Source: Lentzea pudingi (lineage in GTDB: Bacteria; Actinomycetota; Actinomycetes; Mycobacteriales; Pseudonocardiaceae). From it: a stretch of DNA of 64,000 nt. The notes beneath the pieces were generated by a model. It was not told the DNA's origin, did no database searches, and saw only the letters and a program-made list of their open reading frames with translations. Of this stretch, positions 51,250 through 60,131 are shown piece after piece (the first letter of the stretch is position 1; each line of letters begins with the position of its first letter). The position numbers and the translations under genes were made by a program. The stretch is taken from assembly GCF_014646255.1 (NCBI RefSeq), contig NZ_BMNC01000003.1:496001-560000 (forward strand). The letters are read 5' to 3'.

Positions 51250-53936
51250 TCCAGTGATCCCGCCGCGCGTGCGAGTGCTCGCCGCGCGGCGGGTTCGCCT
51301 TCCCGGTTCCCGGTGCGGCGGTAGGTTTCCAGCACCTGCAGCAGGAGGGTGTGCGCCTCCTGCGGGTGGCCGTTCGAGATCAACGCCTCGGCCAGCTCGA
51401 CCTGGGCGAACGCCGTGCACCGCTCGTCGGTGAGGTCCGCCAGGATCGTGACGGCCCGGCGTGCGCTCGCCAGCTCCTGCTCGTGCTCGCCCGTGCTGCG
51501 GTAGAGCGCGGAAAGCCTTACCAGCACTAGAGCTTCGCGGTGTGCGTCACCGAGGTCCGCGGCGAGCCGCCGGGCGTTCGTGAGCCATTTCCGCGCCTCC
51601 TCGGGCCTGCCGAGCGAGCCGTGGACCGAGCCGATCGACGCCCGCACGTGTGCGACGGAATGCAGATCACCCGCGAGCTCCAGCAGCCGCAGACCTTCGG
51701 TGTAGAACTCCATCGAGCGCTCGTACTCCGCCCGCAGCCGGTACACCACGCCGATGCCCGCGAGGGAGATGCCCTGACCGCGGTCGTCGCGAAGCGAGCG
51801 ATAGAGCTCTTGTGCCGCAAGCAGTCCCAGCTCGGCCTCCGTGAACTCACTGCGGTAGATGTGCGCCTGCGAGATGCCGCGCAGCAACGCCGCCTCGCCC
51901 GCCTTGTTGCCGGCCGCGCGGACGCTCCGCAACGCCCGCGCGTGGGTGCGTGCCCAGTCCTCGTAGTGGCTGTGCAGGTCGAAGAACGGCACGCAGGCCG
52001 CCGCGAGCTGCCACGCCACCTCGTCGAGGCCCGCGTCCGCCGCGATGTCGACCGCGCCGCACAGCGTGCGCCGTTCTGCCTCGAACCACGCGACGGGCTC
52101 GGCGAGCAGGTGTTCCGGTGCCGCGACCGGGGCGACGTCGGCGATGGTGGTGCCGAACGTGACGGGCAACCGCCGTGCGGCCGTGACCGCGAGCCACAGC
52201 CACGCGTGCAGCGTCCGTTCGAGCGCGGCCCCACGGTCCGGCAGTGAGTGGTTCAGAGCGTGGCACCGCAACAGGTCGTGCAGCCGGTAGCGCGGCTGGC
52301 CGATGTCGTCCGCGCCGAAGGTCTCGAGCAGATGAGCGTCGACCAGCCCATCCACGAGGTGCTCCGTGCCCGGTTCGCCGAGCAGTGTCTCGACCACCCA
52401 GCTCGGGAAGTCGTGCGGGCCGAGCAACGCCAGCCGCACGAACGCCTGGAACTCGTGCGGGGGCAGCTGCCGGATGCTCAGGTCGAAGCTCGCCCGCACG
52501 GCCAGCTCACCTGAGGTGAGCTCGCGCAACCGCGTCGACTCGTCGACGAGCCGCTCGCGCAGCACCTGCATCGACCATCTGGCACGCCCGGCCAGCCGCG
52601 CTCCTGCCACCCGGATCGCCAGTGGCAGGTGCCCGCACGCCGCCGCGATCGCCGCCGCTTCGCCGGGCTGGGCACACACCCGGTCCTCGCCCGCGATGGC
52701 GGCGAGCAGCTCCGCCGCCTCCTCCGGGGAGAACGGTGACAGCTCCACCTGCAGCGCGCCGGGCAGCTCCGGTAGCCTGCGCCGGCTGGTCACCAGGACC
52801 GCGCAGCCCGCGTCGGCCGGGAGCAGGGGCACGAGCTGGCTCACCGAGGAGGCGTCGTCGAGCACCACCAGCACCCGTCGACCGGCGAGCTTCGAGCGGA
52901 ACAGCGCGGCTCGCGCGGCGACCTGCGCGGGCAGTCCGGCGCCCGTGATCCCCAGGGCGTGCAGGAGTTCCGTGAGCACCTCACCCGGTTCGCGCGGGTG
53001 GCCGGACGTGCCGCCGAGGTCGACGTAGAGCTGTCCGTCCGGGAAGTGGTCACCGACCTGGTGCGCCACCCGGATCGCGAGCGTCGACTTGCCGACCCCG
53101 GGAGGCCCGGTCACCGCGGCCGGTGCTGGGCCCTGCCGCAGCGCCGACGTCAGCACCGCGATCTCGCCCGCGCGGCCGCAGAAATCGGACACCACCGGCG
53201 GTAGCTGACGGAGAGGAGCTGCTGCCGGTTCGTCGCGCAGCACCGCGAGCTGGGCCTCCCGCAACGCGGCTCCGGGCTCCAGTCCGAGCTCGTCGGTGAG
53301 CCGCGCGCGCATGTCCGCGTAGACCTGCAACGCCTCAGCACGCCGGTTGTCCTGATGCAGGGCGAGCACGAGCTGTCCGCACACGCTCTCGCGGTAGGGG
53401 TGCTCCACCAGCAACGCCCGGAGCTCCGGGATCGCTTCGGCGTACTCACCCGAGGCCACCCGCAACCCGAGCCGTTGCTCGGTCGCCGCGAGCCGGGCCT
53501 CGTCGAGCCGGGCGAGGGCGGGCGTCCACGCGTCGTGGTCCGGCAGATCCTCGAGCGGACGGCCGCGCCACAGGGACTCCGCCCGCCTCAACAATCCGAG
53601 CGCCGCACCGGGGCGTCGGCGGGCTTCCGCGACGAGCTCGTCGAACATCAGCGCGTCGAGCTCGTCAGCCCCGAGCTCGAGCACGTAACCGGTGCCGTGG
53701 GTGCGCAGGCGCTCGTCGAGCAACTGCCGCAGCCGCCAGACGTAGGTCCGGACGTTCTGCACCACCGACCGCGGCCGAGTCGCGGGCCACAGGGCCTCGA
53801 CCAGCTGGTCGAGTGAGACATCGGCGTTCGCGTGCAGCGCGAGGTGCGCGAGCAGGGCCCGTTGCTTGACGCCCCCGAGATTCTCCCTGCGGCCGTCCCG
53901 CCAGACCTCCAGAGGGCCCAGCACCCGCACGCTCAA
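51216..53936 (-). CDS. SARP-family regulator (AfsR-like) with NB-ARC and TPR
   Basis: The 906-residue protein has an OmpR-type DNA-binding domain (RVLGPLEVWRDGRRENLGGVKQR...), a bacterial transcriptional activation domain (about 95-245), an NB-ARC ATPase with P-loop GPPGVGKST (about 280) and Walker B RVLVVLDDA, then C-terminal TPR-like repeats. It is the standard SARP/AfsR architecture that controls secondary metabolism or development; no biosynthetic cluster is next to it. The TTG at 53936 is in frame and preceded by GGGGGAG; GTG 53930 is an alternative. Confidence 0.9.
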   Translation of the reverse strand: MSVRVLGPLEVWRDGRRENLGGVKQRALLAHLALHANADVSLDQLVEALWPATRPRSVVQNVRTYVWRLRQLLDERLRTHGTGYVLELGADELDALMFDELVAEARRRPGAALGLLRRAESLWRGRPLEDLPDHDAWTPALARLDEARLAATEQRLGLRVASGEYAEAIPELRALLVEHPYRESVCGQLVLALHQDNRRAEALQVYADMRARLTDELGLEPGAALREAQLAVLRDEPAAAPLRQLPPVVSDFCGRAGEIAVLTSALRQGPAPAAVTGPPGVGKSTLAIRVAHQVGDHFPDGQLYVDLGGTSGHPREPGEVLTELLHALGITGAGLPAQVAARAALFRSKLAGRRVLVVLDDASSVSQLVPLLPADAGCAVLVTSRRRLPELPGALQVELSPFSPEEAAELLAAIAGEDRVCAQPGEAAAIAAACGHLPLAIRVAGARLAGRARWSMQVLRERLVDESTRLRELTSGELAVRASFDLSIRQLPPHEFQAFVRLALLGPHDFPSWVVETLLGEPGTEHLVDGLVDAHLLETFGADDIGQPRYRLHDLLRCHALNHSLPDRGAALERTLHAWLWLAVTAARRLPVTFGTTIADVAPVAAPEHLLAEPVAWFEAERRTLCGAVDIAADAGLDEVAWQLAAACVPFFDLHSHYEDWARTHARALRSVRAAGNKAGEAALLRGISQAHIYRSEFTEAELGLLAAQELYRSLRDDRGQGISLAGIGVVYRLRAEYERSMEFYTEGLRLLELAGDLHSVAHVRASIGSVHGSLGRPEEARKWLTNARRLAADLGDAHREALVLVRLSALYRSTGEHEQELASARRAVTILADLTDERCTAFAQVELAEALISNGHPQEAHTLLLQVLETYRRTGNREGEPAARRALARAAGSLDQLLLPGFQPR

Positions 53937-54231
53937 CCGGCTGATGGCTCCCCCGCTCCCCAGGACCTGCTCGGGTGTTCGTCCATCGGACGACGCCGGC
54001 GCCCGCCGCGTTCCCGCCGGACACCACGATTCCGAGGTGTACGGCGTAGACCTGTGCGGAGCCGGATACGGCGAGGTGCAGCAAGACCTGTTCAGGTCGT
54101 CGAAGGGGCTTCGAAGCTCGGAACCAGGCGAGCGGGTGGAGAACGGCGCTGGCGTCCACGGCCGTCACCCCTGGCCGGCACACCCGACCAGGGGTTCGGC
54201 CGATGATCCATGCGGCGTTGTGCCGCCTTGG

Positions 54232-54621
54232 TCAGCTCCGAGGCTCGTCCTCGATCACGCCGACCTGGTCCAGGTCGTCTGGAGCGGGCATGTGGCGGAT
54301 GCTCTCACTGCCCTTGTGGTCGTGGGCGCGGGAGTACTGGGAATCCAGCACCCGTCCCAACTTGTGCGCCGCCCCGGCGTACGCGTCGTCCACGGTCGTC
54401 GCGTGGTGGGTGACCGCGACCGGCTGTTTGCCTCCCGGCCGCGCCTCGATGACGCACTTCTTGTCCTCCGGTTTGCCGCCCCCGTCCTCGCTGAGGTGCA
54501 CTTCCACGCGGGTCAACCAGCCGCTGAACCGGGACAGGCTGTTCTCCAGGTCGGTGGTCACATAGGTGGCCAGTCGTTCGCCACCGTGGATGTTGTGGTC
54601 GGTGTTGACCTGGATCTGCAT
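54232..54621 (-). CDS. HPF/RaiA family ribosome-associated protein
   Basis: The 129-residue product has the HPF/RaiA fold signature: QVNTDHNIHGGERLATYVTTDLENSLSRF, VEVHLSEDGGG and KQPVAVTHHATTVDDAYAGAAHKL. HPF proteins stabilise hibernating ribosomes under stress. GGAGG six bases before ATG 54621 sets the start. A SigB/SigF-like promoter lies about 40-65 bp upstream, linking it to the Rsb-type module. Confidence 0.85.
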   Translation of the reverse strand: MQIQVNTDHNIHGGERLATYVTTDLENSLSRFSGWLTRVEVHLSEDGGGKPEDKKCVIEARPGGKQPVAVTHHATTVDDAYAGAAHKLGRVLDSQYSRAHDHKGSESIRHMPAPDDLDQVGVIEDEPRS

Positions 54622-54659
54622 GAGCACCCTCCGGAACGGGACAGAAATGGTGCTGATCG

Positions 54660-54685
54660 ATACCACGTGAGCGGCCGGTTCAAAC
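54660..54685 (-). promoter_or_regulatory. SigB/SigF-like promoter of the HPF gene
   Basis: On the minus strand GTTT (54682-54685, itself within GGGTTT) and TGGTAT (54660-54665) are separated by 16 bp. The -10 differs from GGGTAY at the first base. Confidence 0.5.
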
Positions 54686-54883
54686 CCGGCGGCGTTCGGC
54701 GCGTGGGGTACCTGGACTCCGCATCAGGGTGCTGAGCTGCGGTGAGAGTGCGGCAAGCCGTCGCCCAGGCCCTGCCCGGCATACGCTCTCGAGTTCGCTG
54801 CTCGCGGTCCCGCTGGGGAGTTCCGCGGCCGTCAGCGTCCAACCGCCTCCCGCGCCGGCGCCCGATCTGCTCAGATGGGGCGC

Positions 54884-56944
54884 ATGAGCACCTGGGGGAA
54901 GACGATCGTGCTCGCGGTCGCGCTGGTCGCCACACTCGTGGCGCCGGCGCACGCGAGCAACCAGATCAGCGTGTCCGCGACGGAGGTGACGCTGGCGCCG
55001 GGCCAGAACACGGCGTCGGTCGGCGTCAGCTGGCGCACCGACGGCAACCAGACGGTCCAGGTCTGGATCCGCGAGACCGGCAAGGCCGCCAAGCTGTGGC
55101 GGCACGAGGTGAACGGCAGCGCGACCTGGCCGCACCTCTACAACGGCACCACGACGACGTTCGAGCTGCGCGGCGGCCCGAACTTCGGCACCGTGCTGGG
55201 CACCACGAGCAGCACGGCACGAGCGCCCGGCCGGCTGGGCGCCGACCGCACGCACCTCGCGCTCGCGCCCGGCACCACCGGCACGATCGACCTGTCGTGG
55301 GCCACGGCGCTGAGCGACGCCCAGGTGTGGGTGTCGCACGGCGGAAACCCGCAGAAGCTGTACGCGCAGGGTCCGTCCGGGACGGGCCGGATCACCTGGA
55401 TCAGCCGTGGCACCACCGTGTTCACGCTGTGGTCCGGCACCGCGCAGGAACACCTGCTCGACACTCTCGTCGTCACCGCGGACTCCGGCGCGTCGGCCTC
55501 ATTCGACCGGCCCGTGGTCGTCGACCCGGACGGCACCGGCAGCGCGACCGTGCGCTGGACCGGAGGCGAGGCGCGGCTCGTCAACGACGACGGCACCGAG
55601 ACGCCGCTCAGCGGCGGATCGGCCGCGATCAGCACGCGCGGCGCGGACCGCAAGGTCGTGCGGGTCTACGAAGGCGGCTCGGTGGTGACGCACGCGAGCG
55701 TCACGATCCTGCGGGACGCGCGTGGCTGGGCGGGCTTCAACTACCTGCCGGAGCACGAGAAGCGGTACCAGGAGTACCTCGACGACGCGGTGTGGCCGCA
55801 GGTGCGCGACCAGGTCGCGCACGACTTCGACGTGATGGCGTCCGCCGGCGGCACCGTCGCGAGGGTCGTGCTGTGGCCGGAGAAGAGCACGAACGCGGCA
55901 GCGCAGGCCCGCAACCTCGCCGACCTGGCCGAGATCGCGAAGCAGCGCGGCATCCGGCTCGTGGTCGCGTTCGCCAACAGCCGGCTGACCAACGCGGATT
56001 GGCCGAGTGGCCGCTCGAAGTGGGCCGAGTTCGCCGTCACCAGCGCGAACTGGATGAACACCTACGTCAACGCCCTCGAGCCCGGCGGCGCGGTGCTGTA
56101 CTACGACCTGCAGAACGAGACGACCGGCGTGCGGGGCAAGCAGCCGAACCTCCAGAGCGCCTACGTGGCCATGGTTTACGACCGCACGGCGGTGCCGAGG
56201 GGCAAGCGCGGAGTGTCCGTGATGCACGCGTCGACCGACGGCGCGGACCTCGCGGACGCTCTCGTGGGCAAGCCGATGGACTTCGTCGACGTCCACGGCT
56301 ACGGCAACCTGGACGTGCTGGACGGGGCGGTGCGCGGGCTGCGGGAGAAGTTCCCGGCCGGCACGGTGCTCGTGGGTGAGATCGGGAAGAGCGCGCCGGG
56401 CGAGCAGCAAGAGCGCGAACAAGCCGACTACACCGGGCGGTCGCTGCGGACGACGGATGGCCTCCAGGTGCCGATCACGATGGCCTGGGAGCTCTACGAC
56501 GACCCGCGTACGCCACCGCACCCGAACAGCATCGCCTTCGGCTACCTCACGAAGGACCGCGCCAAGCCGGGATTCGGCGTGCTGTGCTCGCGCTGGAGCC
56601 TGGTGGCCGACTGCGGCACCCTCCGCGAGGCCACCTCAGCGCAGCCGGCGACGCTGGAAGTGCACGCGACGGTCGCGGTGCGGCCGGGAACCCTTGTGCC
56701 CAACGCGATCCTGCGTGGTGACGGCACCGCGAGGCTCGTGCTCACCGAGCTCGACGAGGCGGGCCGTGAGGTGGCCTCCACGCTGACCGAGCCGGTGACG
56801 ATCGGCTCGGCGGGCCTGAACTACCTGCGGCACCAGCAATCCGACGTGCGGCTGCGTGACGGGACCCGGTCCGTGCGGATCACCGTGCGGGCGGAGGGCT
56901 CGACGCGACTGCAGGTGGACGCGCTGACCGCGGCCGTCAGGTGA
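54884..56944 (+). CDS. Secreted clan GH-A glycoside hydrolase
   Basis: The 686-residue protein has a signal peptide (cleavage near HAS), two N-terminal beta-rich segments (about 30-280) and a TIM-barrel domain with LYYDLQNETTG (acid/base Glu after Asn) and VLVGEIGKSAPGE (nucleophile Glu candidate), the two catalytic glutamates expected of clan GH-A. A C-terminal jelly-roll-like domain (about 590-686) follows. Family (GH5, GH39 or unlisted) cannot be set from this view. ATG 54884 is chosen over ATG 54875; neither has a strong ribosome site. Confidence 0.7.
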   Translation: MSTWGKTIVLAVALVATLVAPAHASNQISVSATEVTLAPGQNTASVGVSWRTDGNQTVQVWIRETGKAAKLWRHEVNGSATWPHLYNGTTTTFELRGGPNFGTVLGTTSSTARAPGRLGADRTHLALAPGTTGTIDLSWATALSDAQVWVSHGGNPQKLYAQGPSGTGRITWISRGTTVFTLWSGTAQEHLLDTLVVTADSGASASFDRPVVVDPDGTGSATVRWTGGEARLVNDDGTETPLSGGSAAISTRGADRKVVRVYEGGSVVTHASVTILRDARGWAGFNYLPEHEKRYQEYLDDAVWPQVRDQVAHDFDVMASAGGTVARVVLWPEKSTNAAAQARNLADLAEIAKQRGIRLVVAFANSRLTNADWPSGRSKWAEFAVTSANWMNTYVNALEPGGAVLYYDLQNETTGVRGKQPNLQSAYVAMVYDRTAVPRGKRGVSVMHASTDGADLADALVGKPMDFVDVHGYGNLDVLDGAVRGLREKFPAGTVLVGEIGKSAPGEQQEREQADYTGRSLRTTDGLQVPITMAWELYDDPRTPPHPNSIAFGYLTKDRAKPGFGVLCSRWSLVADCGTLREATSAQPATLEVHATVAVRPGTLVPNAILRGDGTARLVLTELDEAGREVASTLTEPVTIGSAGLNYLRHQQSDVRLRDGTRSVRITVRAEGSTRLQVDALTAAVR

Positions 56945-57110
56945 CCGGCACCCACCTCTCGATCACGGTGTGCTGGCGGTAGAACCCGACGAGCGGCCGG
57001 GAGGAGTTCCAGGGCCCCACCGCCCCGAGCTCCTCCATGGCCGTCCGGCCCGCCCGTACAGCTCGGGCGGGCTCACGGGTGATCGCATCAGCCGTGGCAG
57101 CGCTTTCCCG
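56937..57110 (-). pseudogene. C-terminal remnant on the minus strand
   Basis: An open stretch of about 57 codons ends at TGA 56937-56939 and reads like the end of a protein (AMEELGAVGPWNSSRPLVGFYRQ). The frame is closed upstream at 57111. Its tail overlaps the end of the GH-A gene. I cannot identify the parent protein. Confidence 0.35.
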
Positions 57111-57268
57111 TCAGCTCGCCTCGTGTCAGAGGGCCGGACGTCCACCATCGGGTGTCGGTGCACAGCGCTGCGGGGCATTTGGGCGAGCGGGAACCGCTGA
57201 TCGGTGCGAGCCTGGCACCGGCACACGGCGGTCAGGGGAGGGTGGTCGAGCATGGCCGGCGGTACACG

Positions 57269-57658
57269 ATGACGCGTACGCACAGCGACGGCATTTCAGA
57301 CCTGAGCATCGACACCATCGACCACGACGGCGTTGTGGTCATGGCGGTCACCGGCGACATCGACATCACCAACGCGGGCCAGTTGCGGGCCGCGATCGAG
57401 GACGGGTTGAACAGCTGTCCGGTGGGGATCGTGGTCTACCTGGCGGTGGGTTTCCTCGCCTCGTCGGGACTGTCGATCCTGGGTGAGGCCAACCAGCGTG
57501 CGCGGCAGGCCGGGACAGGGTTCGCCGTCGTGGCGACGGTCCGCTCAGCGCGGCGTTCACTGCTGACCGCGGGCATGGATCGCGTACTGCTGTTGCACGA
57601 GACGGTTCCACACGCGGTGGAGGCACTGCGCACGGCAGCAGCACACCGCGAAGCGTGA
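57269..57658 (+). CDS. STAS domain protein, possible anti-sigma antagonist
   Basis: The 129-residue STAS domain has the VVVMAVTGDIDITNAGQL strand-turn and FLASSGLSIL at the phosphorylation site. The Asp that normally precedes the serine pair is Ala, while the serines remain. It may be a variant antagonist; no phosphatase or kinase gene is nearby. ATG 57269 is used because it begins the fold; upstream sequence is open but uninformative. Confidence 0.75.
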   Translation: MTRTHSDGISDLSIDTIDHDGVVVMAVTGDIDITNAGQLRAAIEDGLNSCPVGIVVYLAVGFLASSGLSILGEANQRARQAGTGFAVVATVRSARRSLLTAGMDRVLLLHETVPHAVEALRTAAAHREA

Positions 57659-58069
57659 CCTCAGGTTCGCTGGAACCGAAATCGAAGAAAAATCGGCGTT
57701 CTCGACCGGGACGTCGTGTCCGAATACCTCCGAGGCCATTCTGCCGCTGGAGATCGCTCGGCGAGCGAAAATTCCGATGCACGATCGAGGCTGGTCGCGG
57801 CTGCCGTGCTCGCTGTCGCAGTGCTGGCCGGGCGCTGAACTGGAGAGATGCCGAGCGCTCGGCCCTTGACGCCGCACGACTGCCGCCCGAGTTTTTGTGG
57901 CAAATGCTGGATCGTGATTTTGTGACATGAGAACTGTTTTCTGCTGATCGGGCGGAAATGGTGTAGTGTCGATTTTGTCGAGAGCATCTCGCACGCGGGC
58001 AATCAAGCTCACGTCGCACTCGGCGAAACCTGAACCGGTCCGCTTCGGGCCGGAGACGGGAGTCCCGGC
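57659..58069. other. 411-bp AT-richer intergenic region
   Basis: No gene recognised. GC is lower than the window average, especially 57660-57700 and 57895-57990. Likely holds the promoter of the DUF5994 operon; no motif was assigned. Confidence 0.35.
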
Positions 58070-58603
58070 ATGACGTCGGCTCCTCACCTTTCCATCGCCC
58101 CTCCGGCCGTCACGGCCAACGAGCAGCCTCGGTGTCCGCTGCGATTGCGGTTGCGGCCGAAGGCGCTCACCACGGGGTATGTCGACGGTGCCTGGTGGCC
58201 GCGTTCCCGGGACCTCGCCGCCGAACTGCCCGCGCTGCTCGCGGTGCTGGCAGTTCGGCTGGGCGAGATCCCGCGGGTGAGCTACAACCTGATCGAGTGG
58301 GACACCGCGCCGCGTCAGATCGCCGCGGACGGCCTCCGGGTGCGGCTGAGCGGGTTCTGGTCCAGGCCCGCGCACACCGTGGACGTCATCGCGGGGGACC
58401 GGCGCCGTCTGACGCTGCTCCTCGTCCCGCCGGACACCGAACCTTCCGCCGCCCACCACGCCATGACCTGTGCCGCCGAGCGGGACAACATCGACACCGT
58501 CGAGGTTCTGCTCCGCGGCACCACAACGGGTATGTCCACTGCGGACCCAGTGGCCGCTGGCGGCAGCCGCGTACCCGAACAGACGTTTCGAGGAGATCTA
58601 TGA
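58070..58603 (+). CDS. DUF5994 family protein
   Basis: The 177-residue product matches DUF5994: LRLRPKALTTGYVDGAWWPRS, DLAAELPALLAVLAVRLG and VSYNLIEWDTAPR, with a C-terminal SGFWSRPAHTVDVI and RRLTLLLVPPDTEP. Function unknown; common in actinobacteria. It starts a translationally coupled set with the short gene and the transglutaminase-like gene, suggesting a shared role. Confidence 0.85.
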   Translation: MTSAPHLSIAPPAVTANEQPRCPLRLRLRPKALTTGYVDGAWWPRSRDLAAELPALLAVLAVRLGEIPRVSYNLIEWDTAPRQIAADGLRVRLSGFWSRPAHTVDVIAGDRRRLTLLLVPPDTEPSAAHHAMTCAAERDNIDTVEVLLRGTTTGMSTADPVAAGGSRVPEQTFRGDL

Positions 58604-58755
58604 CCACGACGCTCCACACATCCGCGTATGAGCGCAGGCTCAAGATGGTGCAGGACGTGCTGACCGACCGGACCGACCTCGTGGGCGAGGCCGCACGGGA
58701 TCTCGCGGTGCGTGTGCTGAGCGCACTGGACCACATACCCGAGCGAGTTCGGTGA
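58600..58755 (+). CDS. Short acidic/basic protein ending DHIPERVR
   Basis: The 51-residue product starts at ATG 58600 (GAGGAGATCT before it), overlaps the DUF5994 stop by four bases and overlaps the next GTG. It ends with ALDHIPERVR, an ending also found in the minus-strand frame at 63285. Function unknown. Confidence 0.55.
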   Translation: MTTTLHTSAYERRLKMVQDVLTDRTDLVGEAARDLAVRVLSALDHIPERVR

Positions 58756-59621
58756 ATTCGCGCCATTACGGCACTGGCGCGGCACAGCTGACGTGGGGCA
58801 CCCGACTGCTCCGCGTCGGTTGTGCGTTCACGTATCGAGCTGAGGTGCCCACGCCCGCGGTCTTCCTCGTGCGACCGCTGTGGAACACGGACATCCGGAT
58901 GAGCCAGGAGAACCTGGACGTGAAGCCGGACGTGCCGATGCGGCACCACCTCGATCCGTACGGCAACCGCAACACCCGTGTCGTGCTTCCCGCTGGTCTG
59001 TCCACAGTGCACTACAGCGCGTGGGTGGACGTGCCGGACAGGACGGAGGACGTGGACGACACCGTGCCGGAGACGCTGCCCGACGGACTTCCCGACGACG
59101 TGCTGCTGTACACGTTGCCCAGCAGGTACTGCGTGTCCGACGTGCTGGGCGACGAGGCGTGGTCGCGGTTCGGTGCGCATCCACCCGGCTACGGCCGGGT
59201 GCGGGAGATCTGCCGGCACGTCCACGAGTCGCTGAACTTCGGTTACGGCACCTCCACCGCGTTGTCCACCGCGGCCGACGTCAACGCGGCCGGTTTCGGC
59301 GTGTGCCGCGACTTCACGCACCTGGCGATCTCGTTCTGCCGCGCGCTCAACATTCCCGCCCGGTACGTCTTCGGCTACCTGCCGGACCTGGACGTGCCGC
59401 CCGGTGACACGGCGATGGACTTCGCGGCGTGGATGGAGGTCTGGCTGGGCGACCGCTGGTGGACCTTCGACCCGCGCAACAACGAGCCCCGCAAGGGACG
59501 CGTCGTCATCGGCCGGGGTCGCGATGCGGCTGACGTCGCCATGGTGACCACGTTCGGTGGTCCGAGGCTGGAGTCGATGGTCGTGCAGGCGGAAGAGGAC
59601 CTGGCCCCGTCCTGGCGCTGA
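58752..59621 (+). CDS. Transglutaminase-like protein
   Basis: The 289-residue protein has the transglutaminase core: Cys185 in GVCRDFTHLAI, the FGYLPDL loop and Asp240 in WWTFDPRNNEPR. The catalytic His expected near 225 is Ala in AMDFAAWMEVWLG. It may be a non-His subfamily, known for related actinobacterial proteins, or may be inactive. GTG 58752 overlaps the previous stop. Role probably peptidoglycan or peptide processing; no signal peptide. Confidence 0.8.
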   Translation: MNSRHYGTGAAQLTWGTRLLRVGCAFTYRAEVPTPAVFLVRPLWNTDIRMSQENLDVKPDVPMRHHLDPYGNRNTRVVLPAGLSTVHYSAWVDVPDRTEDVDDTVPETLPDGLPDDVLLYTLPSRYCVSDVLGDEAWSRFGAHPPGYGRVREICRHVHESLNFGYGTSTALSTAADVNAAGFGVCRDFTHLAISFCRALNIPARYVFGYLPDLDVPPGDTAMDFAAWMEVWLGDRWWTFDPRNNEPRKGRVVIGRGRDAADVAMVTTFGGPRLESMVVQAEEDLAPSWR

Positions 59622-59984
59622 GCGGGAGGTGCCCTCCGCGGAGTAGGATGAGAACCACCGAGGGCACGTCGTGCGACAGCGTTCGAGCTGGAGCCGCCTT
59701 GGGCGCATCAGGAAGCCCGGCCGTGTTCGGCTGGAGGCGGGAGCGCCGAGATGAACTCGGATCAGCTCTGCACCACTGCACCATCACCCACCGCGTCATC
59801 GTCCACCGCGTCTTTCCCCGCGTCACGAGGGAAACGACTGACCGACGGACCTCACTTCGCCGGGAGCTGGCGGCCATTGTCGCCCGACCCGGCCGTCATC
59901 GAACCGTCGCCCGGTTCTCCGATCAGGCGCAAGCGCTGACGGTCTCGTTCTCCCCCTTCCAGCACCGACCATCGGAGCTTCCGC
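59622..59984. other. 363-bp intergenic region
   Basis: No convincing gene. GTGCCCTC near 59629 and GAGGGCAC near 59662 can form a wide-loop hairpin after the transglutaminase-like gene. A 62-codon frame from 59751 has no ribosome site or family features. Confidence 0.3.
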
Positions 59985-60131
59985 ATGCCCGAGTCACGAA
60001 CCGCCGCCCCCGACGACAATGCGAGCTGCACGGTGTGTCCTCACCTGTGGAACGAGCACGACTCGCTCGGCGCGCGCTACTGCACCGCGACGACCGCGTC
60101 CGCGCTCACGCGAGGATGCATCTGCCCATGA
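59985..60131 (+). CDS. RGCVC-family micro-protein
   Basis: The 48-residue product contains two Cys pairs: CTVCPHLWNEHDSLGARYC and the C-terminal RGCICP. The pattern CxxCPH...HD..G.RYC...RGCxC is characteristic of the small RGCVC family found in actinobacteria, probably a metal-binding knuckle. GGAG eight bases before ATG 59985 and ATGA overlap with the following GNAT gene support expression. Confidence 0.75.
   Translation: MPESRTAAPDDNASCTVCPHLWNEHDSLGARYCTATTASALTRGCICP

Noticed and set aside
57655..57930. Possible tRNA or coding frame in the gap before DUF5994
   Set aside because: No cloverleaf, anticodon arm or CCA end could be drawn, and the frame is compositionally random.
59751..59939. 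62-codon frame in the gap before the RGCVC gene
   Set aside because: Ser/Pro/Thr-rich without ribosome site or motif; probably non-coding.
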